Positions 46,222 to 57,638 of a stretch of DNA of 64,000 nt are shown piece after piece. Within the stretch, counting starts at the first letter, position 1, and each line of letters begins with the position of its first letter. Under the pieces are notes generated by a model that made no database searches, was not told the origin of the DNA, and was given only the letters and a program-made list of their open reading frames with translations. This DNA is from Saccharomycopsis phalli (taxonomy: Eukaryota > Ascomycota > Saccharomycetes > Ascoideales > Saccharomycopsidaceae), in the NCBI GenBank assembly GCA_020342235.1, contig CP073217.1:1302001-1366000 (forward strand). The letters run 5' to 3'. A program made the translations under genes and the position numbers.

Positions 46222-46617
46222 ATGAATCACTACACCGGTTTTCTAGGACGCAAGAATCGAGACTTGGATAAACAAGTGATGAAGTGCAATGAGCCTCTAG
46301 TACGCGACTTGTACGTTCAGATTGCAAAGATGACAGAGTATAACCGCCAGGGAGAAAGCATAATACGCACATATTTTATCAGCAATGATCCTGAAGAAAA
46401 GGACGAGTTCTTGGGAATGTTCTACTTCAACTGCTTGGAGCCCATACAGGAAGAGTACAGCGACATTAACCAAAGCTACAATTACTACACTGACGAGGCC
46501 CCAATAGACGATCCAAATGTTCTAAGAGTGTTGATGGTGATTAAGGATGAGGCCGATTATCTTTTCAACAGCTTGACACACGCCTACGAGCAGTATCTTG
46601 AAAAAAGTAAAGTGTAA
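46222..46617 (+). CDS. Hypothetical small soluble protein
   Basis: 131 residues (MNHYTGFLGRKNRDLDK to QYLEKSKV), mostly helical, slightly acidic, with Tyr-rich segments (SDINQSYNYYTDE). No signal peptide, membrane span or recognised domain. The start ATG overlaps the stop of a three-codon upstream frame (ATG at 46214; the overlap reads ATGA), so translation may depend on reinitiation or leaky scanning. The size and helical pattern suit a subunit of a larger complex, but I cannot name it. Confidence 0.65.
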   Translation: MNHYTGFLGRKNRDLDKQVMKCNEPLVRDLYVQIAKMTEYNRQGESIIRTYFISNDPEEKDEFLGMFYFNCLEPIQEEYSDINQSYNYYTDEAPIDDPNVLRVLMVIKDEADYLFNSLTHAYEQYLEKSKV

Positions 46618-46624
46618 ATTAAAG

Positions 46625-46735
46625 CAGATGCAAGGAATTGAGAAATGCAAGGAATCAAGAAATGCAAGGAATCAAGGAAATGCAAAGACTTACAAGAAAA
46701 TGCAAGAAATACAAGAAAATGCAAAGGAGAAAAAT
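46625..46735 (+). repeat. Degenerate ATGCAAGGAATCAAG-type repeat
   Basis: A run of ATGCAAG-containing units of about 15-16 bp immediately after the stop of the small unknown gene, purine-rich on the plus strand. It lies in the convergent 3' region facing IFM1. Confidence 0.8.
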
Positions 46736-46792
46736 CCTTTGACGTGTGTATTGTATCAATAAATAAAATTAGTATTTACATGTAAGCACTAC

Positions 46793-48781
46793 CTACAAGT
46801 GTCGCGTAATCTCCTCCTCCTGGTACACCTCCAACACATCTCCGGGCTGAAACTCCTCCCAGTCTCTGAAATTTATCCCGCACTCGGTGCCCTTTCTGGC
46901 ACTCTTGGCGTCCTCCTTTCCTTGCTTGATGCCTTCCAACTCCCCCTTGAAAACAATCAAGTCGCCTCGCTTCACCATAACCTTGCTGTTATGCTCCACG
47001 GTACCGGACCGAACTTTGCATCCGGCAATCTTAAATTTGCGCTTGGTCTTTGGATTTGTAATGGTGAATACCTCCTTGATATCCACCTCGCCCGTGATCT
47101 TCGTCTCGATAAGTGGCTTCAAATGGCTGCTGAGTATCAGAGTCACCTCCTCCACCAAATGGTATATCACCGTGAAACTGATAATCGACACACCCCGCTT
47201 CTCAGCGTTGCTCGCTACGTCCTTGGGGACTGCCACATTAAAGCAAATAATACTTGCCCCCGACGTTTCCGCCCGATCCAAGTCCGTCTCGTTGGGACTG
47301 CCCACCTCGCTATAAATAACCAGAGGCATGACTTCATCGTTGCCCACCGACGTAATCGACCCGATGATCGCCTCACTGGATCCACTGACATCCGCCTTAA
47401 CAATAAATGGAATTACCTTGGTCTCAGCCGTCTCGGGCTCGCCCTCCAACTCCAACTCCTTGGCTCGCAAATCCTCCTTGCTTAGCCCGTATTTGAGAAG
47501 CTCCTTCAACTTCTCGGTCTTCTCGTGCTGCTTCTTCTGCTCTTGCCGGTTCTTGTTGATGTCGTCTAGCTCCTCCTTCCGCTTGCTCGTCTTGAACTTC
47601 TCAATACGGTACGCAACAACAGACTTTGCCTTTGCCTCCTTCTTCACCTCCAACACCATGTCACCGGCCTCGGGCAACTCCCTCCACCCATAAACCTCCA
47701 CCGGATTCCCCGGCTTCACCGCCTTGACAATCTTGTTGTACTCATTCTTCAACAACTTCACCTTGGCCCACGTCTTGCCAGCTACCAAGATAGACCCGTT
47801 TTTCAACGTGCCCTTGGTAACTAGCACCGTGGCTGCTGCTCCAGCACCTTTCTTGACCTGCGACTCAATCACATGTCCCTCCACCAAAGCCCCCTTCTCC
47901 TCGGCCCGGAGATCGAGAATCTCAGAAAGTGCCACCACTTCCTCTTCCAACTTGTCCATGTTCAAGCCCGTCAACCCAGACACTTTGACCACCTGAGTGT
48001 CACCTCCAAACTCTTCGGTGTAAATCCCATTGGCCGACAAATCGTTCAAGACCTTTGTGGGCTCTGCGTCCGACTTGTCACACTTGTTTATCGCCACAAT
48101 TACACTCACGCCATACTTTTGGCAATGCTTGATCGCCTCAATCGTCTGCGGCTTCACCGAATCGTCTGCAGCCACCACCAAAATCACAATATCAGTAACA
48201 TTCGCTCCTCTCTCCCTCATCTTCAAAAACGCAGCATGGCCCGGCGTATCAAGAAACGTAATCGTCTTCTGGGTGACCGGTGTCACCACACTAAACGCTC
48301 CAATGTGCTGGGTAATGCCCCCAAACTCCGATTTTGTAATGCTCGATCGACGCAAATGGTCCAATATCGTGGTCTTTCCGTGGTCCACATGCCCCATAAT
48401 TGTCACAATCGGCGGGCGTGGCTTCAACTTGCTCATGTCGGTTGTGGTTTCCGACGGCCTAATATCATGCTTCAAATCGTTTTCGTTCTCGCTATTGGTG
48501 ACAGAATAACCAAACTCTTGTGCCACTAGCCCTGCAGTCTCGTTATCAAGAATGTAATCGCTCGCCAATTGATTTTCGTCAAAGCCAAGACTCTTAAGCA
48601 CCTTGCTTAAACTATTGTACCGGATATTTAGCTGATTGGCCAAATTAGCATTGGTGACAAAGTTTGATATTTTTATACTTTTCCGGCTAAATCTAGCTTG
48701 ACTAAACTCCCTGCTAATCAATCTATCCAATTTAATTAACAGCAAGTCTACCCTAGCAAACCTACTACCAATGCGTAACAT
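46793..48781 (-). CDS. IFM1: Mitochondrial translation initiation factor IF-2
   Basis: 662 residues. An Arg-rich N-terminus (MLRIGSRFARVD; REFSQARFSRKS) predicts mitochondrial import. The GTPase has G1 GHVDHGKT, G3 DTPGHAAF and G4 NKCD, within VTIMGHVDHGKTTILDHLRR and FGGITQHIGAF. Domains II to IV follow with the IF-2-specific ASIICFNVAVPKDVA region and a C-terminal fMet-tRNA-binding domain ending GDVLEVYQEEEITRHL. The frame begins TTG-ATG; the ATG is used. It directs initiator tRNA to mitochondrial ribosomes. Confidence 0.95.
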   Translation of the reverse strand: MLRIGSRFARVDLLLIKLDRLISREFSQARFSRKSIKISNFVTNANLANQLNIRYNSLSKVLKSLGFDENQLASDYILDNETAGLVAQEFGYSVTNSENENDLKHDIRPSETTTDMSKLKPRPPIVTIMGHVDHGKTTILDHLRRSSITKSEFGGITQHIGAFSVVTPVTQKTITFLDTPGHAAFLKMRERGANVTDIVILVVAADDSVKPQTIEAIKHCQKYGVSVIVAINKCDKSDAEPTKVLNDLSANGIYTEEFGGDTQVVKVSGLTGLNMDKLEEEVVALSEILDLRAEEKGALVEGHVIESQVKKGAGAAATVLVTKGTLKNGSILVAGKTWAKVKLLKNEYNKIVKAVKPGNPVEVYGWRELPEAGDMVLEVKKEAKAKSVVAYRIEKFKTSKRKEELDDINKNRQEQKKQHEKTEKLKELLKYGLSKEDLRAKELELEGEPETAETKVIPFIVKADVSGSSEAIIGSITSVGNDEVMPLVIYSEVGSPNETDLDRAETSGASIICFNVAVPKDVASNAEKRGVSIISFTVIYHLVEEVTLILSSHLKPLIETKITGEVDIKEVFTITNPKTKRKFKIAGCKVRSGTVEHNSKVMVKRGDLIVFKGELEGIKQGKEDAKSARKGTECGINFRDWEEFQPGDVLEVYQEEEITRHL

Positions 48782-48835
48782 CAAACAGTCAAGCTCGCAT
48801 ATCTAGAGAAAAAAAAAATGTCATCTTCAAAAACG

Positions 48836-48843
48836 TCACGTGA
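48836..48843. promoter_or_regulatory. TCACGTGA palindrome upstream of IFM1
   Basis: A perfect Cbf1-type octamer 55 bp before the IFM1 start codon. Cbf1 is linked to respiratory genes in several yeasts; use here is inferred. Confidence 0.45.
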
Positions 48844-49026
48844 TATATATTTAATAGATAAAAATTCGTCTATTTACTCAAGTGAATATTTAAACTAAGT
48901 TTAATTAACTTTTCATTATTACGGCAATATACGGTATGCATAACTGAAACGCCGCAATATGGTGTCATACAATTTCAAATTATGTGGCCCCGGTGCGACC
49001 TTTTTGGGCAGTGCCAATCAATTGTG

Positions 49027-49034
49027 CGGGTAAT
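49027..49034 (-). promoter_or_regulatory. Reb1-type site upstream of MGA2
   Basis: CGGGTAAT on the plus strand (ATTACCCG on the other), 115 bp before the MGA2 ATG. Confidence 0.45.
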
Positions 49035-49148
49035 CGGAAATCAATCAGTGGACAAAAATCAAAATCCTTAAATTTTGTCCAGAGTAGAAACCTTCACTTT
49101 TTCAATATTGTACCCAAGCAGAATTCAATATTTTGCTAGAGGATAAGG

Positions 49149-52100
49149 ATGATTAAGTCTGAAGAACTGAATAGCGATGTTTTGGATCATTTTTTAGATC
49201 AAAGATTTTATGACCCTTTGGCCAAAACCGAGTCCACTAGTATGTTCAATGGCTACCTAAATGGTAATGGGATGTCACAAAGCAATCTTGATGACATGGA
49301 GATCGATTCGATATTGAACAACTTCACGGCATCCCCTCGAATTGAAAACAAGAATAGTGACAGTAGCAGTATTAATGGTGGCGTGAATGACTCACTGTCT
49401 GTACCTACCTCGACCAGTGGTAAGACACAACAAGATTTTTTTGAACCATATGAATCCGAAGAATATGATAAAGCCATGGAGGCATTGAAGAATTTAAAGT
49501 TTGGAGGATTTAATATAGAATGCGAGGATCTAGGCGCAAAGGGCAGTGGCTCAAAAGAAATTCCAGCCAACTTGTTTTTACCCACAGAATCAATGGAATG
49601 GGATCCTGAGGTCGACTACGCCAGTGGAAATGTTCAAGATGGATTGCCTTATAAGCTTCAGATTAACGGACTCCCTGGGTTTTCTAGAGTAGAGACCCAG
49701 ATCAAGTTCAACGTTGCCATTTCTCCTAGACCTAAGAATGTGTTGGTGCGCCTTCCCCCAGACTTGATTTCAAAGAAAAAGCAATGCCTAAAGAACGGGC
49801 TAAATGATGTTCCTGAAAGTCTTCAAAAAGAGTTGCTATATTTGGACTGTTATGTTATCAGCTCATCCAAAGAGGCGGAAGATAAGAGCACAAATTTGGA
49901 TGGATTGCTACTGACAAACACGTTTAGATCTTGCAACATTTGTTCCAAGTGCATAAAGAGAGAATTAAAGAGGGCCTCAAGAAGAAAGAATGGTCTTAGC
50001 GAAGACGGATTGAACTGGATCGACGTAATACCGAAGAAGGCAATTATTTTCAACACCAAAGAAATTGTGAGCTTTCCAAGACTGACCAGTAATGTTTGTA
50101 CCGAAAGTGATTATAATAACGAGTTTGATGATAATAACTGCAAGAAGTTGGACCTTAGTGCAAGAATTGTCTGCTACTGCCGACATCATAACGCAGAGAA
50201 GGGATTCAAGCTTTTATTTGTGTTGAAGAACTATAAGGACCAGATAATTGCAAAGAATTTCTCCAAAAACATTATGATCATGGACAGAAAGAAAAACCAG
50301 CCCGTGCCTGGAATGGAGCCTGTGAGTAATAAGAGAACCAAGTCGATAGACACAAACCCAGTGACCCCGTCTTCTGTTGATTATGAATCCTCGGATCACA
50401 AATTATCGGATTCCAAGTCTGTGAAGCGTGCAAAGTATTCTGGACACCAAAAGAGTCGTAGTCAGGCAGACAATGGCAATTTTGGTATGAATAATGATTT
50501 CGACCAGTTCTGCAACAGTGTTGCTAATACAAGTGTTACTGGAAGATTTTCTATGGATGCTAATTCGCTTTCTCCTGGTTCCGACAACCAAGTCTCTTCT
50601 TCAACTGCTTACAACTCGAGATCGCCAGGTGATTCTTCTGCGGTTTTGACTTCTTTTACGTCTATTTCATCACCTAACTTTGTCAAAGGTGACGGGGTAG
50701 CCCAGCCTGATCCTTCAGCTGAGATGCTAAACCGTGTTGCCAGTCAATTGGCTAGTCCAATAAATGCTGCGCCGTTATATTTACCCACCATTCAAAAAGT
50801 CATTCCTGCCGAGGGTCCTATTCGGGGTGGTATTGAAATCACGTTATTGGGAGTAAACTTCAGACCCGGGTTAATTGTGAAATTTGGTGACTCAAAAGCT
50901 CTTGGCACACATTTTTGGTCTGAGAGTACTATGGTTACGTTCTTGCCGCCAGCTTCTAAGCCAGGACAGGTCTTGGTGACGTTTGAATCTGATGACGAAG
51001 ACTTGAATTCACAGTACAAGAGCTTTGAACATTCGCAAATCTTCACTTATACGGATGACACCGATAGACAATTGATTGAATTGGCGTTACAAATTGTTGG
51101 CTTGAAGATGAATGGGAAATTGGAGGATGCGAGAAACATTGCAAGAAGAATTATTGGCAATGATAATGTGGAAGACAAGAATGGCAATGGAAGCAGCGGC
51201 CGAGTGGATAGTGGCACTGCGGGTTCAGAATACGGGTATTCTGGTGATGAGGAGATGATAGTCAAGTTAATTAGATTATGTTGTGATTTGACCAACGCCC
51301 AGTCTTCGCCTAATTGGCAGATATGTACCAAGGAAAAACAGACTATGCTTCATTTGGCCTGCTTTAGGGGCTTTGATAAAGTCGTTGGTGCTTTAATTAA
51401 CCGAGGTGCCAAGATCAATGCAAAAGACGGCAATGGGTATACTCCATTACACTTTGCTGCCTTGGGAGGGCATAAGAACATTATTTCGATGCTATTTAAA
51501 GCAAAGGTTAACCCGAACATTAAGAATGGTTTTGGGGCTACTGCGTGTGAGGTTGGTACCAATTTGCAAATCAAGGCATTGATTCAGGAGTTGGGTCTCC
51601 GCCAGAAGAACTATGATAGTGACGGGTATGGAAAGTCGAACCGTACGCCTTCTATATCGTCTTTATCTAGCATTGAGGAGGATAACGTTCGCTTGCATGT
51701 CTCCAAATTGATGAATGAGAGTACGGATTTGAGAACAGCCAGTCAAATTTGGGACAGCAGTGAAAGTGATGCGGCTGACGATGAGGACGAAGAAGGGCCG
51801 CGTGCTGAAGATGATCTTCCTAAGTACGACGACTTGTATCCACATGGAGAGCCGGGCACTTCTGTGAAGAAGTCACTCAATGAAATGTATGAGCCAGCTG
51901 AAGAGACGACTGAAGAAGCTGAGGAAGCCACGAGTCACCAGGAGAACTTGTTCAACTACTACCAGTATTTCCATGAGAAGAACAAGTCGTTGCAGTTTTC
52001 TAATGATAAGATGTTGTTGTTTTTCTGGGTTCCTGTTTTGATATTAATCATGTCTATCTATATATACATGCAATTTGGGGGATTTGAGTCGTTGAACCAG

Positions 52101-52226
52101 TATGGCGAGTCCATGGTGAGTTATATAAGGGAGGGTTTGTTGGGAATTGTTTTAGGTCGGGTTGATACGTCGTTGACTGATCGGTTGGTTGCATACCGAG
52201 ATCAGCAGGAGTGGATAAATATCTAA
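49149..52226 (+). CDS. MGA2: Membrane-bound transcription activator Mga2/Spt23
   Basis: 1025 residues. The N-terminal conserved region includes FRSCNICSKCIKRELKRASRRK and ISPRPKNVLVRLPPDLISKKK. An IPT/TIG domain spans about 545-640 (VIPAEGPIRGGIEITLLG). Two ankyrin repeats lie at about 730-800 (MLHLACFRGFDKVV; GYTPLHFAALGGHK). An LPKYDDLYP motif near residue 890 matches the Rsp5-binding LPKY of yeast Mga2/Spt23. A single transmembrane segment (LLFFWVPVLILIMSIYIYM) is at about 954-973, with a lumenal tail. The protein is processed from the ER by Rsp5 and the proteasome to activate fatty-acid desaturase genes when membranes are saturated or oxygen is low. One gene probably stands for both yeast paralogues. 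Confidence 0.94.
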   Translation: MIKSEELNSDVLDHFLDQRFYDPLAKTESTSMFNGYLNGNGMSQSNLDDMEIDSILNNFTASPRIENKNSDSSSINGGVNDSLSVPTSTSGKTQQDFFEPYESEEYDKAMEALKNLKFGGFNIECEDLGAKGSGSKEIPANLFLPTESMEWDPEVDYASGNVQDGLPYKLQINGLPGFSRVETQIKFNVAISPRPKNVLVRLPPDLISKKKQCLKNGLNDVPESLQKELLYLDCYVISSSKEAEDKSTNLDGLLLTNTFRSCNICSKCIKRELKRASRRKNGLSEDGLNWIDVIPKKAIIFNTKEIVSFPRLTSNVCTESDYNNEFDDNNCKKLDLSARIVCYCRHHNAEKGFKLLFVLKNYKDQIIAKNFSKNIMIMDRKKNQPVPGMEPVSNKRTKSIDTNPVTPSSVDYESSDHKLSDSKSVKRAKYSGHQKSRSQADNGNFGMNNDFDQFCNSVANTSVTGRFSMDANSLSPGSDNQVSSSTAYNSRSPGDSSAVLTSFTSISSPNFVKGDGVAQPDPSAEMLNRVASQLASPINAAPLYLPTIQKVIPAEGPIRGGIEITLLGVNFRPGLIVKFGDSKALGTHFWSESTMVTFLPPASKPGQVLVTFESDDEDLNSQYKSFEHSQIFTYTDDTDRQLIELALQIVGLKMNGKLEDARNIARRIIGNDNVEDKNGNGSSGRVDSGTAGSEYGYSGDEEMIVKLIRLCCDLTNAQSSPNWQICTKEKQTMLHLACFRGFDKVVGALINRGAKINAKDGNGYTPLHFAALGGHKNIISMLFKAKVNPNIKNGFGATACEVGTNLQIKALIQELGLRQKNYDSDGYGKSNRTPSISSLSSIEEDNVRLHVSKLMNESTDLRTASQIWDSSESDAADDEDEEGPRAEDDLPKYDDLYPHGEPGTSVKKSLNEMYEPAEETTEEAEEATSHQENLFNYYQYFHEKNKSLQFSNDKMLLFFWVPVLILIMSIYIYMQFGGFESLNQYGESMVSYIREGLLGIVLGRVDTSLTDRLVAYRDQQEWINI

Positions 52227-52572
52227 ATTTATGGCGTGCTTAATTGTACACGTTAAGATGCGGGTACGTGGATATGGATGTGTTGTTATTTAAATGTGAC
52301 ATGATATTTAGCTAATTTTAATATTTTAATGGTTTTTTTCTATGGTGTCAGAGATGTAGGGTTGAATGGTAATTAAGCAGTGAGATTACTCGGAAAACAA
52401 GGTTCCGTGGGGTGGGAGTTTTTGGAACGTGTAGAAAAAGACTTGCAGTTTGCAGTGGAGATTAGTTTGTACGAGTGATGGTGCGGTTTCATCGGAGTTG
52501 GCAAATCACGGGCCGCCAAGTCCGAAAGCGAAAGGCGAGATGTGTTTAGAAAGGTGAGTCAAGTTTGGATAG

Positions 52573-52658
52573 GTTTGTATTTAGAGGTTGTATTTAGAGG
52601 TTTGTATTTAGAAGTTGTATTTAGAGGTCTGTATTTAGAGGTAAGTCTGTGTTTAGAG
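52573..52658 (+). repeat. Minisatellite with alternating 13- and 14-bp units
   Basis: Six units of the form GTTTGTATTTAGAG. Lengths alternate 14, 13, 14, 13, 14, and the final unit is expanded. It lies about 290-375 bp upstream of PGI1. Confidence 0.85.
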
Positions 52659-52804
52659 ACCACGAAGTAAACTAAGATTGAGTCATGCTAGTCGGCATTT
52701 CTACTCCGCTTGGAAGATTGGGCTGCGCTAAGAATGGCTGTATAGGCTACCCTGTTGCGGTGGCATCCGTTAGTAAGCTTTGCGCATCACCTTACCTACC
52801 TTTC

Positions 52805-52812
52805 AGGGTAAC
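52805..52812 (-). promoter_or_regulatory. Reb1-type site upstream of PGI1
   Basis: AGGGTAAC on the plus strand, GTTACCCT on the other, within a near-palindrome CAGGGTAACCCTG, 138 bp before PGI1. Reb1 sites occur in glycolytic promoters of S. cerevisiae. Confidence 0.45.
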
Positions 52813-52913
52813 CCTGTGTCGCCTGGGGATGGCATTAGTCGGTTATCGCGGTCGGAATTTCCGTTATTTAAACTGAGTGAATCCCGGTTTGAAAAAAACG
52901 ACAATTGGATTAA

Positions 52914-54626
<1,713 letters not shown>

Positions 54627-54800
54627 ATTGTATCGTATAGCGAAATACACAAGGTCTAGTATGTGGTTAGCATGGGCTAATGTCGTAATACGTGTAGCGT
54701 GGTACCAAAGGATTTGGTCTTGTAGTTGTATGGCTACATGGTATTTTTAGTATAGGCGGCAACTGTGTAGAGGAGTGAGACCTCGTACGTGATGATAAGT

Positions 54801-54871
54801 ATGGCTGGAGCTGATTATATGGCTGGAGCTGATAATTAATAGCTGAAGCTGTTAGGTGGGGCTGAAGCTGA
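54801..54871 (+). repeat. Degenerate GGCTGGAGCTGA repeat
   Basis: Four imperfect copies of a GCTGGAGCTGA/GCTGAAGCTGA element about 170-250 bp downstream of PGI1, separated by short AT-rich spacers. Confidence 0.75.
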
Positions 54872-55360
54872 CAATGTACACTATAATTGTAGACTGTAGC
54901 GAGTATCGTAGCAAATAAAGAAAATGTCTTTGGACCGGCTGGATCTGGTGTATTCTTTCTCTACAATTTTCATATTTTCACTCAACTCGTCTGAACTGCT
55001 CTTTTCCTTGGACTTTGCTGCTATACATCACATGTTGCTGATCATCACGTATTCATAAATTAACCCGAGTGTAATGAAGAAGATTGACCTTAATATTTTT
55101 GTAACCCAGTATGTCCTAATTCCTTTTAGAGAACCAGGACTTCTCTTTTTTAATTGCTATTTCCTGCCAGACTCTAGCTCCTCTGCTTATTACCATTGCT
55201 TATTATCCACAGCCGCATGCAAAAAGTATAGAGCCCCAATATGAGAATATACATGACAGAAATGGCTAAAAGAATAAGTAGTCCCGGCTCAACACTTGGA
55301 CACACTTTGTAGTGCTATTGATCTGTATATTCCATCACAAGTATCGTAGCAAAAGAAAAC

Positions 55361-55414
55361 CCACCCTATTCTACACATCCACCCTATTCTTCACATCCAC
55401 CTTATTCTATACAT
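55361..55414 (+). repeat. 18-bp tandem repeat, three copies
   Basis: Unit CCACCCTATTCTACACAT, in three head-to-tail copies differing at one to three positions. Confidence 0.85.
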
Positions 55415-56167
55415 CATCCGAGCTCTACTCACATGTACAGTTTGGTCGATCTCATATCCGAAACCAGAATAAATGTTTCAAACCGAGAGCCAAGCAATAA
55501 ATCACCATCTGACGATTCAAGGTTCTACAGCAGCTCTATGTATGGCAACTCTACTATCTTACGCACTTGGAAGTTTGCCCCACACAAACAGTCTATATTA
55601 CCCCCATAGCATATCTCTCACTCCATCCATGTTAGAGATTGCCTGGCGGCGCGTCTTTTTCCAGATTGACATGTCTTAATTTCTGAGTCCGCGATACCTT
55701 AGCGAGCAGGGTAGTGTCTACACCAGGGATAACATAATACTACACAGGCTGATGACACGTCCCTTGGATGCATAAAAGAGTTTCCCCATTAACCCCTTTA
55801 GAAACCCAAAACGGAGATTTCACGTTTGGGTGATTCTGGCCTATACAAAACAACAAAACAGGCAATTGTCCACCCTTGACAGCGCCTTGCAGGATCTTGA
55901 AATAATATTACCAGAGGCCCTGTAGCATTGCAACATCTCCAGGTAATCAACACGGGCTTATATCCATGTGTGCAGGGCACTTTTAAGAGAGCATATGATT
56001 GGTAAAATAGCAAATAGGTACAACAGCAAACAGCACATTTGGCACCAAAAGGCTCAACGGAAGTATGCTGAGGGTATTCATGCTGTCATTGACTGCAGGC
56101 AAGTAACCCTGCAAACAGACATACAAAAAGTAGTGGATGAAAATTTTTTTTATCATCCGTTTCTTTC

Positions 56168-57616
56168 ATGAACAAGTTGCAACAGAGTCTTGTATATTCT
56201 AAGACGTTATTATCATCAATACTCAGAAGAAGATATGTCCGGTTTCTTCTTGTGGCGTTCACGATTTTTTCTGTGATGATCAACTTACCGCAACGGCATT
56301 ATGAACAGGCCATCGGTAAGCACAATGTTGGAAAGATAAATGATTACATTAGCTCGCTAAGCACAAAGACCCTTGATCTGTTTTGGTTTGCGCCTTATTC
56401 TTATGGAATTGACTTATCCCAAGAGAAGGTGGTGAATCCAAAATACGAGCTGATTCAGCCTCTCAACCAAGATGGCCTGGTAAACTTTGGCTATTTCAAC
56501 CAGTTCAAGTATCACGAGGACTTGACTTCTGAAGAAGTCTTGGAGAAGAATGATAAGCTATATAGCAAGGTCATGGACCACAAGATCAACGAACCTCGTG
56601 TGAATAACTTGAAGCGTCCATCCCTTGAGTTTGTGCGCGCCAATGCCACGATTATGTCCTTGGTAAGAAATAGCGAGTTGGAAGGATTGATTTCCTCCAT
56701 GAGACAGGTGGAAGAGAAATTCAATAAAAAGTTTAGATACCCTTGGAGTTTGATGAATAACCGTCCGTTTTCAGAGGAGTTTAAGACACGAGTCCGTAAA
56801 GAGACGGATGCCGAAGTCTACTTCATTGAAATCCCATCCGATCTTTGGGACGTTCCTGCTTCAATTGACGTTAATAAAATGAAGCAAGGAATGGAAAAGT
56901 TGGAGAAACAACAAATTCCATACGCCAAATTGACCTCATACAGAAACATGTGCCGATTCAACTCTGCAAACTTTTATAACGTGCCTCACATGCAGCAGTT
57001 CAAGTACTACTGGAGAGTCGAGCCCTCCGTCGACTACTATTGTGAGATTGACTATGATTTATTTCGATTCATGGAAGATAACGACAAAGTCTATGGGTTT
57101 GTGGCTACTTTGTATGAGATTGCCGAGACAATCCCTACTCTTTGGAAAACCACCATGAACTTTGTCAAGAAAAACCCACAATATGTGAACCCTAATGGGG
57201 CTTTTGACTTTTTGTTAAATGACAATCAGTTGCCTGCCAAGAGTGAAATGGCCCAGGGCTATAGTACTTGCCATTTCTGGTCGAATTTTGAAATCGGTGA
57301 CATGGACTTCTACAGAGGTGAGGCATACACCAACTGGATCAAAGCCTTGGAAGAAGCCGGTGGTTTCTATTATGAGAGATGGGGCGATGCACCGGTGCAT
57401 TCTATTGGGTTGGGGTTGTTTGCCGACAAATCCAAAATCCATTGGTTCAGAGATATGGGATACCAACATTCACCTTACTTACACTGTCCAAAGAGCGATA
57501 AATGCTCTGGGTGTGATGCAGGTGTCTTTACCCATGTTGGAGGGCTCAAGGACCAGAACTGCAACCCACATTGGATCCGATATTCCATGACCGAGAAGCA
57601 ACTAGAAATGTACTAA
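56168..57616 (+). CDS. Golgi alpha-1,2-mannosyltransferase, KTR/KRE2 family (GT15)
   Basis: 482 residues with a type II topology: a short cytosolic tail (SILRRRYVR), one membrane anchor (about residues 25-42, FLLVAFTIFSVMINL), a stem and the GT15 catalytic domain. Diagnostic motifs are YYWRVEPSVDYYCEIDYD, TCHFWSNFEIGDMDFYR, GGFYYERWGDAPVHSIGLGLF and a C-terminal Cys-rich segment (CPKSDKCSGC). It adds alpha-1,2-linked mannose from GDP-mannose to O- or N-glycans in the Golgi. The stem is longer than in Kre2/Mnt1, more like Ktr4 or Ktr5, so no symbol is assigned. Its stop is only 22 bp from that of convergent TUB4. Confidence 0.92.
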   Translation: MNKLQQSLVYSKTLLSSILRRRYVRFLLVAFTIFSVMINLPQRHYEQAIGKHNVGKINDYISSLSTKTLDLFWFAPYSYGIDLSQEKVVNPKYELIQPLNQDGLVNFGYFNQFKYHEDLTSEEVLEKNDKLYSKVMDHKINEPRVNNLKRPSLEFVRANATIMSLVRNSELEGLISSMRQVEEKFNKKFRYPWSLMNNRPFSEEFKTRVRKETDAEVYFIEIPSDLWDVPASIDVNKMKQGMEKLEKQQIPYAKLTSYRNMCRFNSANFYNVPHMQQFKYYWRVEPSVDYYCEIDYDLFRFMEDNDKVYGFVATLYEIAETIPTLWKTTMNFVKKNPQYVNPNGAFDFLLNDNQLPAKSEMAQGYSTCHFWSNFEIGDMDFYRGEAYTNWIKALEEAGGFYYERWGDAPVHSIGLGLFADKSKIHWFRDMGYQHSPYLHCPKSDKCSGCDAGVFTHVGGLKDQNCNPHWIRYSMTEKQLEMY

Positions 57617-57638
57617 TTTACTATATTTAACACTGTTA

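Larger units (their letters stand above)
48782..49148. other. Divergent promoter between IFM1 and MGA2
   Basis: 367 bp, strongly AT-rich in the middle. It contains a TCACGTGA palindrome 55 bp from the IFM1 ATG and a Reb1-type site about 120 bp from the MGA2 ATG. Confidence 0.5.
54627..56167. other. Long gene-poor region between PGI1 and the KTR gene
   Basis: 1541 bp, the largest gap here. It contains two small repeats (54801-54871 and 55361-55414). Frames of 62-71 codons (for example 55312-55500, driven by the repeat) do not look coding. No RNA gene was recognised. Confidence 0.45.

Noticed and set aside
55312-55500. 62-codon frame with TLFYTS repeats
   Set aside because: The periodic peptide is produced by the 18-bp DNA repeat and has no other coding sign.
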